DNA of 64,000 nucleotides from Bin80 sp965261255 (GTDB lineage: Bacteria > Bacteroidota > Rhodothermia > Rhodothermales > Bin80): contig CBDHCQ010000004.1 of the NCBI GenBank assembly GCA_965261255.1, forward strand, positions 2,480,001 to 2,544,000, given 5' to 3'. The notes under the pieces are model-generated. The model made no database searches, was not told the origin of the DNA, and saw only the letters and a program-made list of their open reading frames with translations. Shown one piece after another: positions 33,964 to 42,790 of the stretch. Position 1 is the first letter of the stretch. Every line of letters starts with the position of its first letter. The translations under genes were made by a program, and so were the position numbers.

Positions 33964-34733
33964 CCCTGGATCGACGTATTCGAGTCTATCTATTGGAAGC
34001 GCACTTCCAATTTATAGACGTACTTCGTGAGCCCCTGTTTTCCATCCCCGTACTGGCGTTCCCGCTCGTGTTCTATCTGTTCTTTGGAGTGATTCTGAAT
34101 TTCGGCGGAACCTCGATGCCTATGCCAACCTATTTGTTGGCAACTTATGGGGTCTTTGGTATTTTGGGCCCAGCGCTGTTTAACTTTGGAGCTGGACTCG
34201 CAACCGAGCGTGATACGGGAGTGTTGCTTTTGAAGCAGACGACACCTATGCCGGTTAGTGCATACTTCTCCGCCAAGATTACAACGGCGCTGATCTTCGG
34301 TGCGACGGTCGTATCAGCCCTGTTTCTCATCGCTGCTTACACGGCAGGTGTGGCACTCTATCGTTGGCAATGGATTGCACTTGCTGGAGTGTTACTTGCG
34401 GGTGTAGTTCCATTCTGTACGCTCGGTCTTGCGATCGGTGCCTGGGTGAAGGGGCGATCCGCAGTTGCCATAGTTAACCTGATCTTCTTGCCGATGTCCA
34501 TGCTCTCTGGACTATGGATCCCCATCTATGTTTTTGGTGATTTCATGCAGAACATGGCACTGGTGCTTCCCGCCTATCATCATGCCCAGCTCGCGCTTAA
34601 AGTTATTGGAATGGATAGTGGACAACCTATCCTTCTGCATGTCATCGTGCTCGCTGGACAGACCTTCATTTTCATGACTGTCGCTGCGCTTGGATTCCGC
34701 CGTGCGGGCGGTATTTCGATCAGGAAATCCTGA
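33960..34733 (+). CDS. ABC-2 type exporter permease
   Basis: A 257-residue, six-helix ABC-2 membrane subunit. The opening FREPLFSIPVLAFPLVFYLFFGV-like region (residues 20-44) and the central LATERDTGVLLLKQTTPMPVSAYFSAKI (about 80-107) are typical of DrrB/NodJ-like exporters. The last helices hold FLPMSMLSGLWIPIYVF. It partners with the ATPase encoded just upstream. The stop overlaps the next ATG by one base (TGATG). Confidence 0.92.
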   Translation: MTLDRRIRVYLLEAHFQFIDVLREPLFSIPVLAFPLVFYLFFGVILNFGGTSMPMPTYLLATYGVFGILGPALFNFGAGLATERDTGVLLLKQTTPMPVSAYFSAKITTALIFGATVVSALFLIAAYTAGVALYRWQWIALAGVLLAGVVPFCTLGLAIGAWVKGRSAVAIVNLIFLPMSMLSGLWIPIYVFGDFMQNMALVLPAYHHAQLALKVIGMDSGQPILLHVIVLAGQTFIFMTVAALGFRRAGGISIRKS

Positions 34734-34978
34734 TGAAGCGTACACGTAACCTGATAGGACGCAGCTTATCCGGCTTCGGTGCTGGAATTGTGGTGTTTAT
34801 CGGGATGATTTTGACATTACCGGTGCCGTCAACCTTGCTGAGCCCAACCGAAGACGTGCCTCAGGGGAGCTTTGCTGTTATTGATGTTACGGTATTGAGC
34901 TCAAATCCACATCTCAGACATTTGAATATGGGCTATGTAGTACAAAACGCGTCAGCGTATCCCAACACCACATTTTGA
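34733..34978 (+). CDS. Small predicted membrane protein downstream of the exporter
   Basis: An 81-residue protein whose ATG overlaps the permease stop by one base. The N-terminal 14 residues are basic (KRTRNLIGR), followed by one hydrophobic helix (FGAGIVVFIGMILTLPVP, about 15-32), then a polar tail of about 50 residues that would lie outside the membrane. No known family is recognised. The tight coupling supports it as a real third gene of the exporter operon, but it might be a truncated longer protein. Confidence 0.5.
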   Translation: MKRTRNLIGRSLSGFGAGIVVFIGMILTLPVPSTLLSPTEDVPQGSFAVIDVTVLSSNPHLRHLNMGYVVQNASAYPNTTF

Positions 34979-35189
34979 CATCATACTCTCATCACCTCTC
35001 TACGGGATGCGGAGAGGATTACCGATCCGGTGAAGCCCGGCGCCATCGCAAATGAAGCTGTCCACTTTTGCGAAGCATCAACAAGCCGGATCACCTGCCA
35101 CTCAAGCAGGAGAAAATACCTCCAGCTATGAAGGTTAACCAACTGCCCGAACTGCTGGAAATCAATCAGAGACGGAGTCAATCGAATAT

Positions 35190-36182
35190 CTACTTGCTAT
35201 CATCCTCACCTGAACCTGTACCCCCAATTGCAGAGCGCATATCTGTATCTGCTTCAATGTTGCGCAGGTTATAGTAATCCATAACCCCCAACTGACCCTT
35301 ACGGAAAGCATCCGCCATCGCCTCAGGTACCAATGCTTCCGCTTCTACAACACGGGCGCGCGCCTCCTGCACACGGGCAACCATCTCCTGTTCCAGTGCC
35401 ACCGCAGCTGCACGACGCTCTTCAGCCTTCGCACGCGCAACCTGTAAGTCTGCCTCCGCCTGATCTGTCTGCAGCTTTGCACCAATGTTTTCTCCAACAT
35501 CAACATCAGCAATATCAATCGAAAGAATCTCAAATGCCGTTCCCGAATCCAGCCCCTTAGCCAATACGGTCTTGGAAATTATATCGGGATTTTCCAGCAC
35601 CTCGGCATGCGAGCCGGAAGAGCCGATCGTAGAAACGATCCCCTCGCCTACTCGGGCAATAATTGTTTCTTCACCTGCACCACCTACCAGTCGTTCAATA
35701 TTGGCGCGCACCGTAACACGCGCGACCGCCCGTAACTGAATTCCGTCCTTCGCTATCGCGGAGATCGGCGGGGTTTCGATGACTTTTGGGTTTACTGATA
35801 CCTGCACGGCTTCAAACACATCACGCCCGGCAAGATCAATCGCTGTAGCACGCTCAAAAGGCAGGTCAATGTCTGCTTTATCTGCTGAAATGAGCGCATT
35901 GATCACCTGCTGCACATTACCGCCGGCCAGGAAATGTGCCTCAAGTTTGGGCGTCTCTGAAGGGATTCCGGCTTTGTGCGCAGTAATGAGCGGTTTTACA
36001 ATTCTGTCTGGCGGAACGCGACGCAGACGCATTCCAACCAGATCGCGAAAGAGTTTCAGGTGAACACCTGAGAAAATTGCAGTGATCCAAAGACGCACCG
36101 GTACGAAGTACAGCAGCATAATGACCCCGAACAGGATCACTAAGATGATGAGCAGGCTCCCAAAGTTTACTAAATCTCCCAT
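35190..36182 (-). CDS. floA: Flotillin-like protein FloA
   Basis: A 330-residue membrane-scaffold protein. The N-terminal membrane hairpin (LLIILVILFGVIMLLYFVPV, 10-29) is followed by FSGVHLKLFRDLVGMRLRRVPP, the PHB/SPFH-like region (about 60-200) with VSVNPKVIETPP and GRDVFEAVQVSV, and a Glu/Ala-rich helical region (AEADLQVARAKAEERRAAA, about 240-300). The length and order match the FloA (YqfA) family, whose members organise functional membrane microdomains. The gene is 18 bases downstream of moaC on the same strand. Confidence 0.93.
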   Translation of the reverse strand: MGDLVNFGSLLIILVILFGVIMLLYFVPVRLWITAIFSGVHLKLFRDLVGMRLRRVPPDRIVKPLITAHKAGIPSETPKLEAHFLAGGNVQQVINALISADKADIDLPFERATAIDLAGRDVFEAVQVSVNPKVIETPPISAIAKDGIQLRAVARVTVRANIERLVGGAGEETIIARVGEGIVSTIGSSGSHAEVLENPDIISKTVLAKGLDSGTAFEILSIDIADVDVGENIGAKLQTDQAEADLQVARAKAEERRAAAVALEQEMVARVQEARARVVEAEALVPEAMADAFRKGQLGVMDYYNLRNIEADTDMRSAIGGTGSGEDDSK

Positions 36183-36200
36183 TGTTATCGGTTTGTGGTA

Positions 36201-36695
36201 TCAGTGACTGTCATGCGCATGGTAAGCACCGTGCACGCCGCCCTTCTTGGACACCAAGTGAATGTTCGTGATACGAATGTCTTTCGAAATAGATTTGCAC
36301 ATATCGTAAATGGCCAATGAGGCAATTGATACCGCCGTTAAAACCTCCATCTCTACACCCGTGCGTCCAACCGACGTCGCCTCTGCGCGGACAATTATCG
36401 AATACATCTTTTCATCGAACGAAAAGGTCAGGCTTATCGCTTCAAGCGCTATCGGATGACAAAGCGGAATAAGGCGGGCGGTTTCCTTGGCCCCCATGAT
36501 TCCTGCTAACTGGGCCGTTGTGAGTACATCTCCTTTGGTTACGCGCTTTTCGAGAAGTGCAGCATATGCATCGGCCCCCAGTTGCACCGTACCTTCAGCT
36601 GACGCGCAACGCGCAGAGGACTCCTTTGTTGAAACATCCACCATATGGATACCACTTTCATCATCTATATGCGTAAATTCCGCCGTACGGACCAT
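36201..36695 (-). CDS. moaC: Cyclic pyranopterin monophosphate synthase
   Basis: A 164-residue molybdenum-cofactor enzyme that, with MoaA, converts GTP to cyclic pyranopterin monophosphate. The family segments are HMVDVSTKESSARCA (about 17-31), GDVLTTAQLAGIMGAKET, LIPLCHPI (about 75-82), GVEMEVLTAVSIASLAIYDMCK and LVSKKGGVHG. The length is normal. No other mo-cofactor gene is in the window. floA follows. Confidence 0.94.
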   Translation of the reverse strand: MVRTAEFTHIDDESGIHMVDVSTKESSARCASAEGTVQLGADAYAALLEKRVTKGDVLTTAQLAGIMGAKETARLIPLCHPIALEAISLTFSFDEKMYSIIVRAEATSVGRTGVEMEVLTAVSIASLAIYDMCKSISKDIRITNIHLVSKKGGVHGAYHAHDSH

Positions 36696-36837
36696 GTAAC
36701 AATTGGCTTGCCGGAGATATTCCTATGACAGGAACCCCATGTAATCCAAGACATAGGTCTGTGTTTCAATGAGGCGTTGCATCAGACGATGTGCCTCCTA
36801 AAGTATAGCCTGAACATACAACCATACTCCTGACACC

Positions 36838-38577
36838 ATGAATTCTATCTCTAACGTTTGTGAACTCGTTGATTTTGGGTTAGATCACAATCCAGGTATT
36901 ATTGCCTCTACCAAGCGGAATGGGGTCTGGACTGAAACGGACTCCGATACATTTCGCGCGCGCATGCACGCTTGCGCTGCGGGCTTCCACAGTTTGGGCG
37001 TGCGAAGGGGGGATCGGGTTGCCCTTCATGCAGAGAACAGCACGGAATGGCTCATCATTGATCAGGCATTATTGCGCCTCGGAGCCGCCAGTGTGCCTAT
37101 ATACACAACACAACCTGAAGGTCAAATCTCATACATCGTCCGCGATGCTGGGGTTTGCGGATATGTAGTCTCGACGAAGGAGCTTTACGACGGATGCCCG
37201 GCAGATCTGATGACTAATCCAGACCTGCAGTGGACGGTGGGGCTTTTTGGCCAATACGCCGAGGAGATGCTCACCCTAGAGGAATTGATCAAGCGCGGAG
37301 AGGCGCAGCTTAAGGAAACACCAGACATCGTGGACCAAGCAAAAAACGCGGTCAGCGGCGATGATCTCGCCACACTGTGCTACACATCTGGTACAACCGG
37401 TGAACCAAAAGGCGTTATGCTTACGCATGCCAACTTCACTTCAAATGCGATTGCAGTGTCGGAAAGACTGCCTTTTGATGTACCTGCGCGTGTATTGTCT
37501 TTTCTTCCAATGTCCCACTCGCTGGAACGTATTGCGACCTTCTTCTACCTTTCCAAGTCCTGCCCTATTTATTTCATTGAGACGACAGATGAACTCCTTC
37601 AGGATCTTGCTCATGTGAAGCCGGCCCACATGACCACAGTGCCACGACTTCTGGAGAAGGTTCATGCTGGCATGATGGCCAAGGCCGCGGCAACAAAAGG
37701 CATCCCTGGAATGATCGCCCGATGGGCTTTTGGGCGTGCGGAACAATTCGATCTGAAAAACCCTCAAGCTACCCTGCTAGACAAACTAGCGGACAAACTC
37801 GTGTACAGCAAAGTACGTGCCGAACCTTTCGGAGGAAACCTGGAAGCGCTTACCAGTGGTGGGGCCGCTCTTCCACCAAAGGTTCAGGCATTCATCAACG
37901 GTCTCGGGATCTGCTGTGGTCAGGGATATGGCCTGACAGAGACCTCCCCGGTCATATCACTCTACGAACGTGATCAGATGCGGCCAAGGTCAGTCGGCAG
38001 GGCCATTCGAGATGTTGAAATCAAGATTGCTGAGGACGGTGAAATTTTGACACGAGGCCCGCACATCATGCGCGGATACTACAACAATCCAGAAGCTACG
38101 GCCGAAACAATTGCAGAAGACGGATGGCTGCATACTGGTGACATCGGTGAACTCGACGAAGATGGGCATTTGTACATCACCGATCGCAAGAAGCAACTCT
38201 TCAAACTGTCCACCGGTAAATACATTGCCCCTGTACCTATCGAAGTGGCGCTAGCCTCTGATGCCCTCATTGAACATGCTGTGGTGATCGGTCCCGAATT
38301 CAAGTTCTGCTCCGCGCTGATCGTCGCAGACGCAGCCTATGTGGAAAGTACATTTGGTGCAAACCCCGACAAGGACGTTTTGAGGGAAAAAGTTCAGGAC
38401 GTCATCAATCGAGTGAATCAGACTCTCCCGCCACATGAACAAGTGAAAAAATTTCATTTGATCACAGATCCATTCACGATTGACGCAGGAGAACTCACGC
38501 CGACCCTTAAGGTGCGTCGAAAAAATGTGTTTGCGCGATACGCGAAGGAGATTGAGGGTTTGTACATGTCCCAATAA
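36838..38577 (+). CDS. Long-chain acyl-CoA synthetase (AMP-forming)
   Basis: A 579-residue ANL-superfamily ligase. The P-loop-like YTSGTTGEPKGVMLTHANF lies at about 182-200. FLPMSHSLERI (a FadD15/long-chain type marker), GYGLTETSPVI and the A8 region WLHTGDIGELDEDGHLYITDRKK with FKLSTGKYIAP follow. It activates fatty acids to acyl-CoA for lipid synthesis or oxidation. The AMP-binding C-terminal Lys is present in the TPTLKVRRK segment. Divergent from moaC, with a 142-base gap. Confidence 0.92.
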   Translation: MNSISNVCELVDFGLDHNPGIIASTKRNGVWTETDSDTFRARMHACAAGFHSLGVRRGDRVALHAENSTEWLIIDQALLRLGAASVPIYTTQPEGQISYIVRDAGVCGYVVSTKELYDGCPADLMTNPDLQWTVGLFGQYAEEMLTLEELIKRGEAQLKETPDIVDQAKNAVSGDDLATLCYTSGTTGEPKGVMLTHANFTSNAIAVSERLPFDVPARVLSFLPMSHSLERIATFFYLSKSCPIYFIETTDELLQDLAHVKPAHMTTVPRLLEKVHAGMMAKAAATKGIPGMIARWAFGRAEQFDLKNPQATLLDKLADKLVYSKVRAEPFGGNLEALTSGGAALPPKVQAFINGLGICCGQGYGLTETSPVISLYERDQMRPRSVGRAIRDVEIKIAEDGEILTRGPHIMRGYYNNPEATAETIAEDGWLHTGDIGELDEDGHLYITDRKKQLFKLSTGKYIAPVPIEVALASDALIEHAVVIGPEFKFCSALIVADAAYVESTFGANPDKDVLREKVQDVINRVNQTLPPHEQVKKFHLITDPFTIDAGELTPTLKVRRKNVFARYAKEIEGLYMSQ

Positions 38578-38657
38578 CGGTAACCTACCCATCATTGCCT
38601 GCAACTGAGGCCCTATACCTCCGTACGCTCCGCTCCATATTACAAGCCACATGAATT

Positions 38658-40238
38658 ATGGAACTCGATCTATCCTCTTGCGGCATTGAGGTCAGGGACA
38701 TCCGAAGAAATATGGTGCCTGCTGTCCTCTACGAGGATGCGCTTCGCAATGAGACGGCGACTAAGATTACCGACAGTGGCGCAATTGCAATTACAAGCGG
38801 AGAAAAAACCGGTCGCAGCCCTCGGGACAAACGCATCGCTAAAATGCGTTCAAGCTCACAGGATATCTGGTGGGGGTCGGTAAACCTGCCGATTGATCAG
38901 CACACATTCGAGATTAACCGGGAACGTGCGCGCGATTATCTGAACACCTGTAACCATCTCTATGTCGTGGACGGTTACGCTGGGTGGGACCCACGCTACC
39001 GGATCAAGGTCCGTGTCATATGCGAGCGTGCCTATCACGCGCTTTTCATGCGCAATATGCTGATTCGACTCTCCGATGAAGAGCTTGAACATTTTGGTGA
39101 ACCCGATTATGTCGTGTACAATGCTGGCATGTTTCCGGCTAACCGACACACGACATACATGTCTTCAAAGACCAGTATTGATATATCCTTTGAAGACCAG
39201 GAAATCGTAATCCTGGGCACCCAGTATGCGGGGGAGATGAAAAAAGGGATCTTCACGATCATGCATTATGTCATGCCGCGCAAGGGGATCTTGTCAATGC
39301 ACTGTTCGGCCAATCAGGGTGCGCAGGGAGATGTTTCTCTCTTTTTCGGACTCTCTGGAACCGGTAAAACCACGCTGTCGGCGGACCCAAACCGTAGGCT
39401 GATTGGCGATGACGAACACTGCTGGTCAGATGATGGCATCTTCAACATTGAAGGGGGCTGCTATGCAAAGGTAATCGATCTGTCCCCCGAACGAGAACCC
39501 GAGATCCTTGAAGCCATCCGCTTTGGTTCTGTCCTCGAAAATGTTGTCGTAGATCCAGTTACACATGCTGTGGATTATACGGACACCAGCCTCACTGAGA
39601 ATACTCGTGCTTGCTTCCCTATTGAGTACATGCGGAACGCCAAAATTCCCTGCGTTGCGCAGCACCCGTCAAACATTATTTTCCTGGCCTTTGACGCCTT
39701 TGGGTTTCTGCCACCAATATCACGGCTCACACCTGAGCAGGTGATGTATCACTTCATTAGCGGCTATACGGCCAAAGTTGCTGGAACTGAAGTCGGTGTG
39801 AATGAACCGGTGGCGACATTTTCTGCATGTTTTGGTGCAGCGTTCCTAGTATGGCATCCAGCGAAGTACGCCGAACTGCTCGCAACCAAAATGAGAACCC
39901 ATAAGGTCAACAGCTGGCTCGTCAATACCGGAATAATCGGGGACGGAAATCAGCGAATCGAACTTCACCACACGCGTGCCATTATTGACGCTATCCACAG
40001 TGGTGCCCTATTGAACGTGCCTACGGTGCGCGAGCCTGTTTTTGATTTAGAAATTCCGACCAAATGTCCCGGTATACCTGACGAACTCCTGTGCACGGAG
40101 CGGGCCTGGTCCGATCCAGACGCCTATCAACAGGCGGGACGGCAACTCTCTATTCTGTTCTCCGACAATTTTGCCAGATTTTCCGGTCGGTGTTCTCCCG
40201 AAGTCATAGCCGTCGCCCGTAAAATCACCGGAGAATAA
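38658..40238 (+). CDS. pckA: Phosphoenolpyruvate carboxykinase (ATP)
   Basis: A 526-residue ATP-type PEPCK that decarboxylates and phosphorylates oxaloacetate to PEP in gluconeogenesis. The N-terminal substrate site carries SGEKTGRSPRDKR. The nucleotide site is GLSGTGKTTLSADPNR (about 229-244), followed by LIGDDEHCW and FNIEGGCYAKV. RLTPEQVMYHFISGYTAKVAGTE and SWLVNTGIIGDG are also family segments. Full length. The gene follows the acyl-CoA synthetase on the same strand with an 80-base gap. The combination suits growth on fatty acids or organic acids. Confidence 0.96.
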   Translation: MELDLSSCGIEVRDIRRNMVPAVLYEDALRNETATKITDSGAIAITSGEKTGRSPRDKRIAKMRSSSQDIWWGSVNLPIDQHTFEINRERARDYLNTCNHLYVVDGYAGWDPRYRIKVRVICERAYHALFMRNMLIRLSDEELEHFGEPDYVVYNAGMFPANRHTTYMSSKTSIDISFEDQEIVILGTQYAGEMKKGIFTIMHYVMPRKGILSMHCSANQGAQGDVSLFFGLSGTGKTTLSADPNRRLIGDDEHCWSDDGIFNIEGGCYAKVIDLSPEREPEILEAIRFGSVLENVVVDPVTHAVDYTDTSLTENTRACFPIEYMRNAKIPCVAQHPSNIIFLAFDAFGFLPPISRLTPEQVMYHFISGYTAKVAGTEVGVNEPVATFSACFGAAFLVWHPAKYAELLATKMRTHKVNSWLVNTGIIGDGNQRIELHHTRAIIDAIHSGALLNVPTVREPVFDLEIPTKCPGIPDELLCTERAWSDPDAYQQAGRQLSILFSDNFARFSGRCSPEVIAVARKITGE

Positions 40239-40277
40239 AGCCTGCAGGGCCTATTAGGCACTCCAAGCACAAAACGC

Positions 40278-41231
40278 CTATTCGTCTGTTCCGGGAGCAA
40301 GCAAGTAAATTACCGCCATACGTACGGCCACACCGTTGATGACCTGATCAAGTATAGCTGTACGTTCATGGTCTGCTACTTCGTCATCCAGTTCAACTCC
40401 TCTGTTCACTGGTCCAGGATGCAACACAATCATGTCAGGATGCATAGTCATATGGCGTCCATTGAGCCCATAAGTCACGTGGTATTCACGCATGGACGGA
40501 ACCAGACTTGCCCCAAGCCTTTCGCGTTGTATGCGCAACGCCATGGCCACATCGCAGCCGCGAAGCGCATCATCCAGGTTATGCACCACACGCACACCTA
40601 AGCTTTCGGTGTGCAGCGGCATAAGTGTTGGAGGACCGCACACGGTAACCTTAGCTCCCAATGTTGTTAGCGCGAAAATATTTGACCGGGCAACCCGACT
40701 GTGCGCGATGTCTCCGATTATGGAGACCCGCAGGCCCGAGAAAGATTCGTACCTCTCCGAAATTGTCAACAGATCCAAGAGTGCTTGAGTTGGATGCTCA
40801 TGCGCGCCATCCCCGGCATTTATGACACGCGCCTCGATACATCTTGTCAGGAAGTGGGCCGCGCCAGGTGAGCTATGCCGAATGACCACCATGTCCACCT
40901 TCATCGCCTCAATATTCTGAACCGTATCACGCAGACTCTCCCCCTTGGATAGACTTGACCCTGAGCCACCGAAGTTAATCAGGTCTGCAGATAACCGCTT
41001 GGCGGCAAGCTCAAATGATATACGAGTGCGAGTGGATGGCTCAAAAAACAAGTTTGCGATGGTAGTTCCGAGCAGTGTCGGTACCCGCTTGATCGGGCGC
41101 TCCAATACTTCACGGAACTCGCGGGCCGTGCTCAGAATCAACTGGATCTCATCCGCACTGTACGTGGACAAGCCCAGCAAATGCCTGTGTTGAAGCACCC
41201 GTAATTCAGCTTTGGGGACTACATCTTCCAT
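40278..41231 (-). CDS. pyrB: Aspartate carbamoyltransferase catalytic subunit
   Basis: A 317-residue catalytic subunit. It condenses carbamoyl phosphate with aspartate in UMP synthesis. The carbamoyl-phosphate motif STRTRISFE is at 66-74, with HPTQALLD at 146-153. GSSLSKGESLRDT is the flexible 80s-type loop, and VLHPGPVNRGVELDDEV is the 240s-type loop. No pyrI regulatory subunit is adjacent. Its ATG overlaps the pyrR stop by one base (TAATG). Confidence 0.96.
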   Translation of the reverse strand: MEDVVPKAELRVLQHRHLLGLSTYSADEIQLILSTAREFREVLERPIKRVPTLLGTTIANLFFEPSTRTRISFELAAKRLSADLINFGGSGSSLSKGESLRDTVQNIEAMKVDMVVIRHSSPGAAHFLTRCIEARVINAGDGAHEHPTQALLDLLTISERYESFSGLRVSIIGDIAHSRVARSNIFALTTLGAKVTVCGPPTLMPLHTESLGVRVVHNLDDALRGCDVAMALRIQRERLGASLVPSMREYHVTYGLNGRHMTMHPDMIVLHPGPVNRGVELDDEVADHERTAILDQVINGVAVRMAVIYLLAPGTDE

Positions 41232-41791
41232 TATCTAGATCCTCTAGTAACCAACCATACACCTTCACGGTCATCAATTTCATTAAACTGCACCCGTACC
41301 TCCTCTCCGGGAATCGTAGGCACCACACGGCCGACCATATCCGCTCGAATAGGCAACTCATAATGGCCGCGATCAACAAGCGTCAGGAATTGAATCCTGG
41401 CAGGTCGGCCAAAATCTGTAACCGCATCCATGGCTGCACGTACTGTGCGACCCGTGCATAATACATCATCAACCAGAATCAGATGGCGATTGGTAACATC
41501 AAACGGGATGTTCGTGCTGCGCATTTGAACCTTGTGGGAGATTCTGTGCAAATCATCTCTGTACATCGTTACATCCAATGTTCCCACAGGTATCACGATA
41601 TTCTCAAATTCTTGGATGAGTGTTTGTAGTCGCCGTGCCAGGTATACGCCGCGCCGGTGCATCCCTACGATCGCAGCTGAGTTTTCGTTCGGATGCAGTG
41701 CCTCAACAACCTGTCTAGCCAGCCGGGCTAATGTGCGCTCCATATCTTGCGCATCCATTAGCTTTGCCTTGATGATATCCGAAGGTTTCAT
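41231..41791 (-). CDS. pyrR: Bifunctional pyr regulator / uracil phosphoribosyltransferase
   Basis: A 186-residue PRT-fold protein. The PRPP motif is LILVDDVLCTGRTVRAA (104-120), with GMHRRGVYLA (43-52) and TLDVTMYRDDL near 71-81. In Firmicutes PyrR attenuates pyr mRNA; in other phyla its role is less clear. Only 52 bases separate its start from the divergent DUF58 gene, leaving little room for the usual leader with anti-terminator. It is coupled to pyrB (1-base overlap). Confidence 0.95.
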   Translation of the reverse strand: MKPSDIIKAKLMDAQDMERTLARLARQVVEALHPNENSAAIVGMHRRGVYLARRLQTLIQEFENIVIPVGTLDVTMYRDDLHRISHKVQMRSTNIPFDVTNRHLILVDDVLCTGRTVRAAMDAVTDFGRPARIQFLTLVDRGHYELPIRADMVGRVVPTIPGEEVRVQFNEIDDREGVWLVTRGSR

Positions 41792-41843
41792 TGTACAAAT
41801 CTAAGCACTGAAACGTATTCTTGAGCTTATTCTTTCTTCAATA

Positions 41844-42782
41844 ATGGTAAATCGCGGTTCAACAAGTCCACTCAAATATCTGGATCCCGTCACGGTTTCC
41901 CGATTGAAAAACATGGAGATGCGTGCGCGTCTGGTTGTTGAGGGGTTCATTACCGGTCTGCACAAGAGCCCTTACCACGGATTCTCTGTTGAGTTCGCTG
42001 AACATCGACCATATAACCCGGGAGATGATCTCAGACATGTAGACTGGAAGGTGTACGCAAAGTCTGACCGCTATTATATCAAACAATACGAAGAAGAAAC
42101 AAATTTGCGGCACTATGTCGTTCTGGATACATCGGCATCAATGCAGTATCGTTACGCAGGTCAAGTATCCAAACTTGAATACGGCACATATCTGGCCGCT
42201 GCACTGCATTTCATGATGGTGATGCAACGGGACGCCACTGGACTCATGACCTTTGATTCAGAAATACGAACTGTGCTCAGGCCACGCAGCACCACGCGTT
42301 ATTTGCGGGAGATCCTGTTACATCTCGAACGATTTTCAAAATTTACGAGTACCGAACCGTACACTGGGACAGCTCAAGCTCTTCACCGAGTTGCAGAGAT
42401 GGTTCATCGACGGTCACTGATCGTAATTATTTCGGATCTTATTGAAGGGGCTGAATCACAGGAACAAGTGGTCCGTGCCCTGAGACGGCTACGCCATAAG
42501 GGACACGAGGTGCTTATCTTCCGCATACTTGAAGGAACCACTGAACGCCTTTTTGATCTTCCTGACCGTCCGATGGTTCTGCGGGACATGGAATCTGGCA
42601 CCGAACTGTCTCTCCATCCCGGCCAACTCCGGGAGGCCTATATGAAACGAATGGAGTCTCTCACCGAAAACCTCCGGCGCCAGTGCCTCAAGCATGCTAT
42701 AGATTACGTTGAACTGGATACGGCCGTGCCGTACGACAAAGCCCTGTTAGCATATCTTAACAAGCGTCGAACGCTGCACTAG
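41844..42782 (+). CDS. DUF58 (vWA-like) protein
   Basis: A 312-residue cytosolic protein. The signature SVEFAEHRPYNPGDDLRHVDWK (about 47-68) is the DUF58 core, followed by LDTSASMQYR (MIDAS-like DxSxS, about 94-103) and LIVIISDLIEG. These proteins occur with MoxR ATPases and BatA-like proteins; here no moxR or other bat gene is adjacent. The next gene, an M20 amidohydrolase, begins 8 bases later. Confidence 0.88.
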   Translation: MVNRGSTSPLKYLDPVTVSRLKNMEMRARLVVEGFITGLHKSPYHGFSVEFAEHRPYNPGDDLRHVDWKVYAKSDRYYIKQYEEETNLRHYVVLDTSASMQYRYAGQVSKLEYGTYLAAALHFMMVMQRDATGLMTFDSEIRTVLRPRSTTRYLREILLHLERFSKFTSTEPYTGTAQALHRVAEMVHRRSLIVIISDLIEGAESQEQVVRALRRLRHKGHEVLIFRILEGTTERLFDLPDRPMVLRDMESGTELSLHPGQLREAYMKRMESLTENLRRQCLKHAIDYVELDTAVPYDKALLAYLNKRRTLH

Positions 42783-42790
42783 AATCCCTC

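Noticed and set aside
34981..35181. Minus-strand frame of 66 codons beside floA
   Set aside because: It needs a TTG start, overlaps nothing informative and has no family features.
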